Positions 1 to 12,169 of a stretch of DNA of 64,000 nt are shown here, in pieces (position 1 is the first letter of the stretch; each line of letters starts with the position of its first letter). Source of the DNA: Cryptomeria japonica (Eukaryota > Streptophyta > Pinopsida > Cupressales > Cupressaceae); the NCBI RefSeq assembly GCF_030272615.1, contig NC_081408.1, forward strand, positions 336,628,793-336,692,792, given 5' to 3'. The notes below the pieces were generated by a model that worked only from the letters and a program-made list of their open reading frames with translations, ran no database searches and was not told where the DNA came from. A program made the translations under genes and the position numbers.

Positions 1-640
1 GATTAATTCATTATTTTTGGAGGAAGAAAAAGATTAGTTGTAGGAAAGTTTTTTTGCATGATGGTAAAGGGAATGTTACAGTATTGGGTAGATTTATTTG
101 GGTAATATATTTTATATGTCATGGTTATATGAATGTAAAATCCCAGTGTTTGAAAGGTATAAAAAAAATTTAGTTGGAATGTAACAACTAGGCATGGAGG
201 TGTAATTGTGCTAATCAAAGAATCATGGTATATAATTATAAATGTGGATAAAGAAGACTCAAGTAAGAAATAATAATTGAAAATGATAGAAAATTAATTA
301 ATAATAAGGTTGGTTAGGTACTAGTATACACTAAAAGGTTCAAATTCATACAAGAAAAGGAACCTAGATTAGAAGACTCTTATGCATTGCTCAAAAAAAT
401 AATTAATTTTTAGTAATATGAGGAAAGTCTTATTAATTGGTGACATCAATGCAAGGACAACAAACAATCAAGCCATCAATTTGAAAAATGAGTACAGGGA
501 GAAGATTAATTCATTATTGTTGGAGGAAGAGATAGATTAGTTATAAGAAAGTTTTTTTGCATGATGGTAAAGGGAATGTTACACACTATTGGGTAGACTT
601 ATTTGGGTTATATATTTTACATGGCATGGTTATATAAAAT
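1..640 (+). repeat. Direct duplication of about 135 bp (1-135 and 503-640)
   Basis: The block starting GATTAATTCATTATT at position 1 recurs at 503, about 90% identical over roughly 135 bp, including the phrase GCATGATGGTAAAGGGAATG. It is a segmental duplication inside the LINE endonuclease region. Confidence 0.8.
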
Positions 641-906
641 GGTATGAGGGAATGGCAAAAGTCTAGTGACATCAACTATAAAACCTATAATGACAAAAGA
701 GTGGTGGAATATGTTACTTTTTGTAATGGTGTAAAGTTAAGGTTTCACCCAATGATGAAGTAAAGACCTTGATTTTTCACTTAGGGGCCACTGCATTAAA
801 GAGGGGTGAACTTGATAGATCTAGCATCAATTTAGCAAGGATAGGGCTAAGAATTCTTATTAGATTCACTGGATTGGAAATTGACACCCTCTTTTAAGTT
901 GAATTG
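1..906 (+). pseudogene. LINE (non-LTR retrotransposon) remnant, endonuclease part
   Basis: Decayed plus-strand coding DNA. Around 418-530 one frame reads LLIGDINARTTNNQ, which matches the GD[FI]NAR motif of the apurinic-type endonuclease of plant LINEs. Downstream to about 900 further LINE-like peptide survives with stops and frameshifts. The same element resumes at 1858-2319 (a NPWFDEKC motif, typical of the linker between endonuclease and RT) and at 9443-11400 (RT). No intact frame remains. Assignment to LINEs is by motif recognition only; the clade is not determined. Confidence 0.55.
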
Positions 907-1857
907 TGAAATGTTGAAATTAGGGTAAATGTATTGATATTGAAGTAAATATGTATGAATATTGAGCTACAATCATCAAACAGAGCCACAAACCTAGGTT
1001 TGAGCAATATGAGGATGTTCGAACCTGCTCCCAAAAGGTCATCCTGGAATTTTGGGACCAGAATTCTCGTCACTCTAGTCCTCTACACGTTTCATCATCT
1101 AAAGGGGAACCTATTTGTCTCTGTGAATAATGTTGATCCTGAGAATTGTAGCTTCACTCATGTTTCCTACATACAAAAAGAAGAGGAAAATGGTTGGGAA
1201 TAGGGGTTTGCCTAGCTCAAACCTCGGTTTAGGAATTAACCTTGAATGAAATATTGCCAAATACTAAAATAAGTAATGGAAGCATATACCTTAGATTTGC
1301 AATGGTTGATGATGAGGCTTTGTTTCTTGAATGTAATCATATATATTGTATGAAATGACATGAATATGACAAAACCCTAATCACACACACATGCTTAGAT
1401 ATGAATAATGTAATTTTGCTCCAAAATGGATGAATGAAGAATATGCAACCTTGAAGATCTTTGAAAATGCTTGATAACAAAAGATTCATGGATGCAATAA
1501 TGTTGGATTGATAGCTTGAATGGATAGATGAAATTAGGTTGATCAAATGCCTTTATATATGGATATCTCATTTCCCACTGAAGAGATAGGGCCCATCTCA
1601 TACTTCAAAATAGGAGGGCAGTGGGTGGTTTGGTCCTAAGACCAGGGCGCTAGCACCTTGGTCCTCCTTAGTCAAGGACCATGGTTTAGCCCCAGGGAGA
1701 AGGACATCCCTCCAAGAGGTCAAATAACAAGTGTGCATGACATCAAAATTGGAGCTAAGGCACTAAATGGACTTGGATAGGAGGTAAGGGGAAGGCACAC
1801 TAAAGTAGGGTACTAACATGAGGTGTAAATTGGCCCGATCATAATTTACGATGCTAC
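907..1857 (-). repeat. Probable solo LTR, related to the LTRs at 2320 and 8039
   Basis: This block interrupts the LINE and resembles the two LTRs of the neighbouring element in layout. It ends in ...ATTTACGATGCTACA (the right LTR ends ATTTACAACACTACA). It shares the phrase TTAGGAATTAACCT near 1230 and has a minus-strand TATA box (complement of CTTTATATAT at 1551-1560) at the equivalent place. Overall similarity is low, no internal domain follows, and I could not identify a target-site duplication, so the exact ends are approximate. Confidence 0.45.
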
Positions 1858-2319
1858 ACTTTCTCACAAAATTATATCTCAAGGTTGATGGGGTTAGGAG
1901 TTGATTATTGATCTATAGAGATATACTTAAATTATAATACAGAATAAGAAAAGATTGACATTCACAAAAATAAGCAATAGAGAAAACAAGCCTACCTTGG
2001 TCAATAGAAGGTGCCTTTTCAAGACGAATTTTCATGAGTCAAAAAATAAAAAAATCCTTAAAAGTACCCCTTTAATGACCCTTTCAAGCATCCAAGAGTG
2101 ACACAGGTGGTATAAAGAGCCACCTAATGAGGAAAGATACGTTGATTTCCTTAATAAACAAGGGTTTAAGCATGTGTAAAAGAGCTAGACCTATATAGGA
2201 AGTACAAATACTTTTTTGACAAACCCATGGTTTGATGAAAAGTGCAACAAAGTAAGGAAATATTTAAGATAATGTAGGCTAGTTAAAGAGATTAAGAAGA
2301 AATGTTAAAAAATGATATA
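1858..2319 (+). pseudogene. LINE remnant, endonuclease-RT linker
   Basis: Continuation of the LINE after the solo LTR. Near 2210-2330 the plus frame reads TNPWFDEKCNKVRKYLR followed by lysine-rich sequence, a recognisable LINE linker just upstream of RT. It is cut at about 2320 by the LTR element and continues at 9443. Several stops are present. Confidence 0.5.
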
Positions 2320-3678
2320 ATGTTAAAATATGGGGAAATAGGAGTCTTAGCTTAAAAACATAAATTAAGAGCTTTAATAATCATTATATCTACTTGTTTC
2401 ATTGAGGAGGGATAATCAATAAGATCCAAATTCAATCCTTAAAGGAAAGTTGGCTGTTGTATGTGATTATTCTTTGCTTTTTGTTGTGTATGATATAATT
2501 ATGTGATTAGATGTAAGAACTAGGAAAAATGCTAGGAAAAAAAAAAAAAGATAAATAACTAAAAATCAACCTAGAAGGGCAAATCTAGAAATAAGACACA
2601 AAAAGGAACTTGTAACTAAAAATCCAGGCCTAAAAGTTGTGGACTTATGTGCTAGGTGACTTAGTGTTGACAGGTGTCCTATAGCTCGAGACTTCAGATT
2701 CTGGTTCAAAATGCTCTTTGAATCACACTCTCCAAATTTTAGCTAAAAAGAATCAGATGGGTGAGAAAATTGACATATTCCAGGGGTTTCTACCTATTCG
2801 TAGTATGGAACTGTAGGTCTTATTTTGCACTTTACAACTCTACAACTTTCCGTAGTCAAACCTATAACCTACACACAAAAAAGAGGGGGAAGAGTGTTGT
2901 GTTCTATAGGGACTTCCCTAAGTCAAACCTTGTGTAAGAATTGACCTCCACCATAACAATGATGATTAGAAAAAAGAGCTTACCCTTGGTAGGGGAAAGG
3001 CTAAATTTGAAGTAAAATGTCAAATTGAAATGGCATAACCTCAAGATTGATAATGGTAGTGATGCATGCTCTTTGGATAAGATCTCTAAGGGTTGATGCA
3101 ATAACATCACATAAAAAGGGATAAAAGATTCAAGCATGAAAACACACTTGTATTTATATTTCTATATCTTATTGTTCCATAATGCTCATATTTGAATAAA
3201 TTTGCTCATAATGCTTGCTCTAGGATGTGAACCCAATAATGCTTAGGTCAAAATGAATTAGTAATAATGCCTTTATATAGGGATTTCAAGGTATTTCCTA
3301 TTTTTATTTTAGGTTGACTTCCAATGGTCATATCAAAATATCAAAGATCGAATAACAAATGGTGGGAACTAGCACTCTGACATGTTTGAATTTAGGCCCC
3401 TTTTGGGGGGAATATGGAACCTAGCAGCCTAGTCCACTAGGACTTTGGTGTCTAGCGCCACAGTCCACCCAAAAAGGGGTGAGACAAAGACAAATGCAAA
3501 GTGCATAAGTCTAGGACAGAGGATGATCCGGTCACCAAATATGCTTATGATGACAATTTGGTAGCGACGAGGACAAAAATAGGCTATAAATGAGCTACAT
3601 GAGGAGGCACACTAAAGAAACAACCCAAAAAGGAGTATGAAATTTTAAAGGGTTATAACTTATGAAAGGTAATTTATC
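2320..3678 (-). repeat. Left LTR (3' LTR of the minus-strand element)
   Basis: Aligns along its length with 8039-9442: shared phrases include ATAGGAGTCTTAGCTTAAAAA, GGATAATCAATAAGATC and GTGATTAGATGTAAGAACTAGG. A minus-strand TATA box is the complement of CTTTATATAG at 3271-3280. Divergence from the other LTR is clearly above 10% with indels, so the element is old. End coordinates are good to about 15 bp. Confidence 0.75.
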
Positions 3679-3719
3679 CCCCACTTTAGCGAGAGTATGG
3701 AATTACATTCATATTCATG

Positions 3720-3875
<156 letters not shown>

Positions 3876-4219
3876 CCCAATCTAGGATCCTAACTCACAC
3901 AAAAAAAAAGCAAAGAAAAACAAAGAGGCAAACAAAAAGACACACAAAGGGTTTAATAAAAACAAAGGCTCCAAGTCAACTAGTTGAAGAGACCTTGATA
4001 TTCAAAAGGTCTCAACCACTAATATCATTCTCAGAATGTTATCGCAAGTGCACACATCAATTGAAAATACAAGAACAATGATCCAACAACTAGAAAGTTA
4101 TGTTTTATTGTGTGATCCATGTTAAATAAGGGGGAGTCAAATACGTCTAGCAAGGTGTGTTATGCTAGTTGACTCACACTAAAGAAGATTACAAAGAAAA
4201 AAAATTGTTTGCTAAATAA

Positions 4220-4440
4220 TATAAAAAATACAACTATAGAATGTGTGTTGTAGTGTGCACCAAACACAAGGATCACAAAAAAAACCTCTATTTGTTAGGT
4301 AATCCAAAAAGGTGACTACAAAATGGATGTTGCAGCATGCACCAAATACAAGGATCACAAAACAAGATCTTTTTTTGCTAGGTAATCCCAAAATACAACT
4401 ACAAAATGGGTGTTTTAAAGCATGCACCAAACTCAAACAA
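4220..4440. repeat. Three tandem copies of a ~75-80 bp unit
   Basis: The phrase GCACCAAACACAAGGATCACAAA recurs at about 4257, 4339 and 4425 with the surrounding GGTAATCC...ACTACAAAATGG text, giving three degenerate tandem copies. Confidence 0.8.
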
Positions 4441-4499
4441 CAAGGAGGACTTATATGACCCCCTTAATATGTTAACATACCTTCATGTTTATATCTTAA

Positions 4500-4905
4500 G
4501 AAATATAGAGATCCACATCAAAGATAAACACCTTTACCACCAAGGAGATATCCTTAACATAAATGCATGCTTTTCAAGCTAGGAAGAAAGTCCTTATAAA
4601 GAATACAATCTCTAGGAGATCTTTAATAAATATGTCATCTTCAACTAAAAGTGGAAGGATGTCAAGAATACACACCTTCCCTATTTCTAGGAGAGGATTC
4701 TTCAAGAGGGATTTTCACACTTTCAATAGAAAGGAGATAACATTTATAAAGACATGCACTTTCAAGAAAGGAAGAGGTCATAATCAAGGAAACACACCTC
4801 CAAGCAAGGAGAAAATCCACATGAAGGACAAACAATTCTATGCAAGAAAGGATATCCTTATAAAAGATACAACTCAACAAAGGAAAAGTGAATCATTAGG
4901 AAAGA
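4500..4905. repeat. Degenerate tandem repeats, period about 45 bp
   Basis: Variants of AAGAAAGTCCTTATAAAGA recur (4583, 4730, 4845 and weaker copies between), all in internal sequence of the LTR element. The plus-strand open frame here (4563-4916, Lys/Arg/Ser/Thr-rich) is probably a by-product of the repeats; I recognise no protein family. Confidence 0.5.
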
Positions 4906-6680
4906 GGAATGATTGAAAACTATTCTTCCCCCCCCGTGAATAGATAATAATAATTGGGCTATTATTTTGCTAACCAAGTATTATTGCACATGGAATTATA
5001 CCACCATAAATGACAACAAGCTTCCAAAAAGGTAAGCTATGTTGATCATACCACAAGATTGAGAAGGGGAGAGAATCAATCCAGACCTCAAAATACTTTA
5101 CTTCTGATCAACCAAACTTCAAACAATAATTAAATTATTATTATTATAATTATGAAACATGAAAGCACGAACCACAACAAAGACATGAACACCGAATTTA
5201 CATGGAAAACCATAAATAGGTAAAAACCACAGTGAGAACCACAGTCACAATATGAACTTTGATTACAATGTTTAGGCTCAAGGCCAAGGATCTCACTGCT
5301 CCTAAAAGGACTTGCAAAACCAAGGCGCACAACCTTAGGGAAAGATATAAAGGACTTACAATACCAAGACTCACTGTCTCAGAGAAAGATACAAATGATT
5401 GCACAAACTACTTAAAGGAACACACCTTATTTTGACAGGTGCATAGAAAAAATGACTTGAAATGATCAAGATCTCTTAATCATGAAATTTTCATTGAACC
5501 ACTATGTCAAGCGACCAATATCATGGCAAACACATATGACCTCAAAAATTGTCTCAAAGCTCTTCACAAAATGTCTTTCACACTTATGTTATACTAAATC
5601 TGCTTGTGCATCATTCATATCCACTTCACATTAACTCACATACATCCTATACTTAACTCATACATTCACACTCATATATATACAAGATAATTCATTGAAA
5701 CCCTAGTTGAGGGTCTTCCACATACAAAATAAATAATATTACATAAATTCGATCACCCAGACCTATAACATCCATTACGGTCCTCTTTAAGAGATAAAGG
5801 GGACCCAAACACATCACAAAACATCCTTCCCAAATGATTTCAACGAACCACACACACTAACACATCGTCCAAAGTTGACATCAAATGAAATGTGTAGATA
5901 AGCAGTAAAACACACCAACCAGTCAACCCAAAAATATCCTCTAATGCACAAAACTCAATATGGATATACACACACGCACGCCTTGGTGGGACCCATGTCA
6001 ACATACAAACTCAACCACCAAAGTATATCTAGACCAAAAAGGTATGGTCCAAATAAGATACATCACAACAATCAATAGAAAACCAGACTAGCTGAGAACA
6101 TTGAACTTAGAACAACATAGCTTCTCTTGCTACTCAAACCATTACTAAAAAAATGAATTGGAACACTACACAAACCAAATAAACATGTCCTCCAAGATGA
6201 AACATAGAAAACCACATATCAGAGAACTAATAAGCATTCTCCAAACTAATTTCAACGGACACCCCATTGCCAGAAACAACAATAGCTAACTCTACCATCT
6301 CAGATTGACACGAGACCTACAAACTTTATAGCACAACATACACAGATCATAAACATTATATCCAGAACCAAACTCCATAATCTTCACATATTGAAGGAAT
6401 GCAAATCATTCTTCTAGTGAAACATTAAAAACTCTTTCTTGCATAAGTATTGTTTTCTACATGTATTGAAACTTCCACTACACCAACCTTCCAGAAACAC
6501 CTCAAACATTCTCAATATTACTACCAGACCATACAAAAACATCAAAACATTGACTTTTGGACCATCTACAACATCCAGATAACACACAGTGACATCAATG
6601 ACAACATAATACAACAACTTAAGTTTCCAACAAGCTACTAGTGTCACACAATGAGGCGCAACATAATAGGACTCAGAAGT
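4906..6680. other. LTR-element interior, nothing recognised
   Basis: A-rich on the plus strand, with short antisense frames only. No domain, RNA gene or clear repeat structure seen in about 1.8 kb. Confidence 0.5.
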
Positions 6681-6689
6681 GCTAAATAA

Positions 6690-7758
6690 TTACTTGATCA
6701 ATAAGAAACATTTAAATATCATTTGATATAGAAATGGAAGCATTAACATGAAGCTCTAGAACATATCTTTTAAATGCTCTACAATCAACAATAATATGAC
6801 CATTCATATTATAAAAAAAGATAATATTTGGAGCAATCTCTTGGTTGAAGAATATTCCTATTTGTTATGGAAGGAAAAGTGATTTTACCATCATTCAGAA
6901 GTTGTCAAAAGACTTTTTTTTTGACATAGAAAAAATCTTTTCTCTATAATAGAGGAAAACTAAGTTGTGGTAAAGGTGTTGGTAAGGAAGGAATAGGGAA
7001 CACTATGCCTTCTCCTGTGTATTGGGTTGAGGGTTCTCTAACGACTTTAATACCTTGTTCTATACATCCAAGACCATTTCCACTACATCCTTATTTAGAA
7101 ATCATATCAAAGCCATGTTTGTAATTTGTTTGCAAATGTGAAGAAGGAATTTCATCATAGACCTCAATAAAGTTTGTTGTATAAGTATATGGAAGACCAA
7201 AGGGATGAACAAATGAAGGAGGAGGGATCCTTGTAGGAGGATTCACATATTTATTATCATCATTCATATCCATTTGAGAGGCAAGCATGTCCTTTACATT
7301 AAGTTGTTGGGTTGGGAAGAAGTGTTCTCATCATCTAAAGCTTCATCTCTACTCAATGTAATGTTACGTGAAAAATCATTAAGGAAATGTATAACATCAC
7401 CTTGTCTCGAAACAAGTTTATGGTTAAGATAAGCTATATGGGAATAAGTAGAGTCTAAGGTGATGAATATGCTGAGTTTTTTTATTTTAAATGTTTGAAG
7501 CATCTCCCTCTTGCACCAAAGTGACCTTTGAGAAGAGGGTTCATCATTTCTCTTCAATGCTATATCTCCATCAAAGAGATCATTGATAGGAGTATTAACT
7601 ATTTCCTCATGGATAAGTGATACTATAGGAGAGGTACATGCATTTTTCATATCAACATCATTTATAAGTTGAGGAACATTGAAGGTACCACATGAAACAT
7701 CTACTAGATCTATAATGAAATCCAAGCATTCTATAAACATATTCAAAAATAACATCAT
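6690..7758 (-). pseudogene. Gag/pro-like remnant of the minus-strand LTR element
   Basis: The minus strand holds frames 7758-7294 (154 aa) and 7288-7091 (65 aa). Around 7090-6700 a broken frame reads GCSGNGLGCIEQGIK, then FPIPSLPTPLPQLSFP, then a tail with VDCRAFKRYVLELHVNA. The last resembles the CxxF-(K/R)RxLQEL tail after the zinc knuckle in plant gypsy gag-pro. The order on the minus strand fits the element's LTR orientation. Stops and frameshifts are frequent. The 154-aa frame (acidic, no motif) is not recognised. Family assignment is tentative. Confidence 0.4.
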
Positions 7759-8038
7759 ACAGCAACATGAAATGTGTATGAAATCTTTTAGAAGTGAAGT
7801 AAATATTGGAAACCCTCATTATAAAATACATTAAAATGATATGAATTAATGCAACAAGGAATATGAAGTGAAATAAGCTACCTTTCAACAAATGTTTTGA
7901 TAAATGTAACTAACTAGAAATGTAATCAAGTGTGAAAGTGCAAACCAATTAGATTTTGTAAGATCCATAATGAAAATTAGATTTGAAAATTCTAAATCAA
8001 AATAATGCAAAATGTAAGTAGCGTTAGGTTCACCAAAA

Positions 8039-9442
8039 TGAAAGGTGGGCAAATAGGAGTCTTAGCTTAAAAATGTAAACTAAGAGCTTAGGTAATCACT
8101 ATCTCCACTTATTTCATTAAGAGGGGATAATCAATAAGATCACACTTCAATCCTTAAAGGAAATCTGGATGTTGTTAGGTAATTAATATTTCCACTTGTT
8201 TCATTAAGGAGGGGTAATCAATAAGATCTCACTCCAGTCCTTAAATGAGAGATAGATATTTAATGGATTGTTCTCCTCCTTTTGTTGTGTGTGATATGAT
8301 CATGTGATTAGATGTAAGAACTAGGAAAATGCTAGGGAATTGAAAATATTCAACATAAACAAAAAGATATAGAATTGAAATTCAACATAGAAGGCAAGAT
8401 CCATAAATAGGACACAAAAAGGAACTTGTCCCTAAAATTTGGGCTTGAAAGTGGTGGAATTGTGTTCTAGGCGCCTTAGTCATAACATGTGTTCTATAGC
8501 CCGAGACTTTAGATTCTAGATCATAATACTCTTCGGATCACGCTCTCCAAAATTTAGCCAAAAAGTGATGGATAGGTGAGAGAATAGACATAATTCGGGG
8601 GTTCATGCCTATTTGAAGTCTAGAATTGTAGGTATTAGTCTATGCTTTGCAATTCTACAACTTTCAGTAGTCAAACATGTAACTCGCACACATAAAAGGG
8701 AAAAAGTGTTGTGCTATATAAGGGCTTGCCTAAATCAAACTATAGGTAGGAATTAACCTCCACATTAGTAATGATGATTAGAAAAGAGAGCTTACCCTTG
8801 GTAGTGTAGAGGCTAAATACGAAGTAAAATGCTAAACTAAAATGATATTACATCAAGGCTGATAATGGCAACGATTCAATGCTGTTTGGATAAGGTCTTT
8901 AAGGGTTGATGAATAACATTACATGGCAAGGCATAAAATGACCAATCATGAAAACACACTTATATGTATATTGTTGTAGCTTGTTGCTCTGTAATGATCA
9001 ATTTTGAAAAGATTCACTCATAATGCTTTCTCTAGCATGTGAGCTCAATAATGGTTAGGTCAAAATGAATTAGGAATGATGTCTTTATATAGGGTTCTCA
9101 AGGTATTTCCTATTTTAGCTTGACTTCTAATGGTCATATCAAAATATCAAGATCAGATAAAAAATGGCAAGAATCGACACTCTAACACACTTGAATTTGG
9201 GCCTATATTATAGGGACTATGATGCCTAGCACCATAGTCCACCCAGAAAAGGGGTGAAACAAAGGTAGATGCACAATGTACAGATCCATTACATAGGACC
9301 TAGTCACCAAATAAGCATATGACAACAATTTTGTAGTTACCTTGCTAGAAATAGGTTGGAAATGATATATGGGGGGGGGACACTAAGGCAAGGACCAAAA
9401 AAGGAGTGTGATATTGTAAGGGGTTACAATTTACAACACTAC
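8039..9442 (-). repeat. Right LTR (5' LTR of the minus-strand element)
   Basis: Starts TGAAAGGTGGGC and ends CAACACTACA on the plus strand; homologous to 2320-3678. The minus-strand TATA box (complement of 9083-9092) would drive transcription leftward into the element. It contains its own short internal duplication: the phrase TTTCATTAAG(G/A)...GGTAATCAATAAGATC occurs at about 8112 and 8200. Confidence 0.75.
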
Positions 9443-11400
9443 AAATCTAAAAAAGAGGCATGGAAACACAAGAAGGGAAGGACTAATTGCTCCTAGAAAG
9501 AACAACCCTAAGAGATTTTAGAAGGAAATGCATCATTTTTTTTAATAAAAAATAATATCATATATTTTGAATGACTAGGATACATAAAGTTGTTTGAATA
9601 AGATAAAAATGGTCTTGTAGTAATCAACATTGCCACCAAGTTATTCTCTATTGAAGACATCAATTAGGGCATTAGGAATTTTGTAAAGGGGAAAGTGCAA
9701 GATGTAATTGGGCTAAAAGTAGAATATTTAAAATGGGCTATAGAGGTCCTCACACATCACATCAAATGCATCTTCAATAATGTCATCCAAGAGGGCTTCT
9801 CAAAGGATCAAATGACTAGCATTGTTATACCCCTCTATACAAGCAAATATATCAATAACCTATCAAAATATTACATTACTATGATTACACATCTTCTTGG
9901 ATTTTTTTGATAGCATGGTTGAACACATTATTAGTAAATGCGGATAAAATATGGGAAAAGTGCCAAGGGGGAAGTAGGCTTTGGATCAAAGTATTCCATT
10001 ATTGATCATTGTGTTACCCTCAGGTACTTTATAAAAATAAATAGGACACTTAAGGTGAAGAGGCCTTTTATTTATTCATGGATTTAAAAAAGGTTTTTGA
10101 TACGATTCCTAGAGAAAAACTTAGGATTAGGATGGAGGAACTTTGATTTCTAAAGTAGCTTATCATTGCTATTCATATGATTAATTAATAAGTTAGGGCT
10201 AAAATTAGAAAAGTAGTGGAATATTTGAGTGATTTGATATATCAAATAGGAGTGACAATTTAGAAGAGTGGATAAACAAGGTTGGTGATGAGGAATTTTA
10301 GCTTGCTAGATACATAGTTAAGTTACACTTATATGCTAATGATTTAGACCTACTTGCAAAAATAACTCATAGTTTGGAAGAGCATTTGAAGCCTTTAGAA
10401 CTCTTTTATTAAAAGGTTAGGATATAGGTGGAGACAAAAAAGCCAAAATCATGATATTCTCAGTACAAAAATAAGAAATTTAAATTAATTTCCTTTTTGA
10501 ATAAAGCTTGCTAGAAATAGTGGAAGAATATAGGTACCTCAAGCTCACTTTTTACTAGTAAGCTTGGGAAACATGTAGAGAAAAAAATAATATAATGAAG
10601 TTGGAAATCTTTATATTCACTACCAAATAAATGTAAGAGTGCAAAACTATGAAATTGTAAAACCAATAGAATCCTAAATTTGGTCTACTAGTTACTTTAT
10701 TGATTCTTTATGGGTTTGAAATTTGGAGCATAACATGTTAGATCATAAATGAAAGAAGGTTGAAAAAGTTAAAAACATATGCAATTGTTAGCAACCTCAA
10801 AACTAATATTTCCATTTCATATGAGAGTTTATTACTCGAAACATGTACTTTTCCTTTAGAAGCATTGACAATGGTCTAATTGTTATGCCACTTAAAAAAA
10901 ACTTAGAACATGGAGAATCAATATTGGTCTAGACTGGTTATTGAGGAATAAATAAATAGAAGAAATAATACATGGATGAAACAAAATTACGTATAGATGA
11001 ACAAATGACATTAAAATGTAGGAGTGCCCAAATATTAAGAGGGAAATAAAAAAGTATGCAAAAGAAAAATTCAAGATTGTCATGTGGACAAATAAAATTG
11101 GTAAAAAAAAACCTACTATATTAAATAATTCCACATGAGACCATGATAAAAAAGCTTACATAGGAGCTTAAATCAAAAGGAAAGCAAATATGTTGATAGT
11201 CCAAATAAGGACTAGCTTGCATCATCTTAGGTGCAAAATTGATAAGTGAATAGTACTAGAGAAAGAATGAGAACATAAGAACATGCTTGCTTTGCAATGA
11301 TGACATAACAAAAACTGAATGACACTACACCATGTAGTGCTCAACATATAATGACATACATGTCAATTATGAAAACACCTTGAAAAAAAACAATTTAAAC
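9443..11400 (+). pseudogene. LINE remnant, reverse transcriptase and C-terminus
   Basis: Reverse-transcriptase motif A is legible at 10066-10143 (AFYLFMDLKKVFDTIPREKL; the family consensus is FxDxxKAFDxxPR). The catalytic YADD box appears as LHLYANDLDLLA at 10324-10360, with Asp changed to Asn. A C-terminal segment at about 11014-11100 reads ECPNIKREIKKYAKEKF followed by IVMWTNKIG, typical of conifer LINE tails. Many in-frame stops and frameshifts make it non-functional. It continues the LINE interrupted at 2319. Confidence 0.65.
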
Positions 11401-11953
11401 ATCTTATTTATTTAAAAAATAAAATAAAATGAAACTACAAAGTTTTTGATAAAAAATCCATTAAAAAAAAATCACATTATAAAAAATTCAATTCACTAAC
11501 TTTATTATTAAATTTTAATGTCTTTATATTCCATGACTATATTTACTTTATGACTACTCCTAATCCCATAAACCACTTCCATATACATTGTTAAAATCTT
11601 ATATTCATTCATTACCCTATTCAATGGTATCTTCCCTAAAAACAAGGGACTCTTAGGATACAAAGTCAAATTACAAGCACCTAAACAATGTATGTTTTAC
11701 TCTATCATCTCTCTAGAAGGAAAGAATCCGGAATCACACCTACTTAGGTAACGAGACAAGTAAACCAAAGCGCAAAAGTTTTGCCCCGTGCGACCCGCAA
11801 AAGCTGGTTAAACCGTGCCTATACCCGCCACACAAGTAACTTAATGGCATATTCCCTCCTTGACTCTCATCCTGTCCGTCCAATGCTAGTGTCTAAGACT
11901 AGTAAGTAGCTGGCTTATCGCCTCATACCCACGAATCCCTCGGCCTGTTCGTC
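11401..11953. other. 5' flank of the FBL10-type gene
   Basis: AT-rich to about 11700, then a more GC-balanced stretch (11740-11953) directly before the start codon. No convincing TATA box was found; the 5' end of the transcript cannot be placed from sequence alone. Confidence 0.4.
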
Positions 11954-12169
11954 ATGGCGGATGGCAAGAGGAAGAAGTGCAAGATCATGGAAGGAGGAGG
12001 TGGAAGTGGAAGTGGAGGTGGGGGACTGGATCAGCTCCCCATGGCATTGCTGCAGAGCATATTGAGCAAGCTGGATGTACCTTCCATATGCGCAGCTGGT
12101 GGATCCTGCAAGCTCCTCAACGCCTGTGCAGCTCATACATTCTCCTTCCTACACTCGTTTCATCTTCTG
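11954..12169 (+). CDS. FBL10: FBL10-like exon 1 (F-box)
   Basis: 72 codons. Starts MADGKRKKCK, has a Gly/Ser-rich linker at residues 13-24, then the F-box. Ends ...SFHLL at CTTCTG|GTTCGC, phase 0. Downstream in-frame read-through would stop after nine codons, supporting a splice here. Confidence 0.85.

Noticed and set aside
11915-12136. Antisense ORF over exon 1
   Set aside because: Overlaps the F-box exon and has no independent support.
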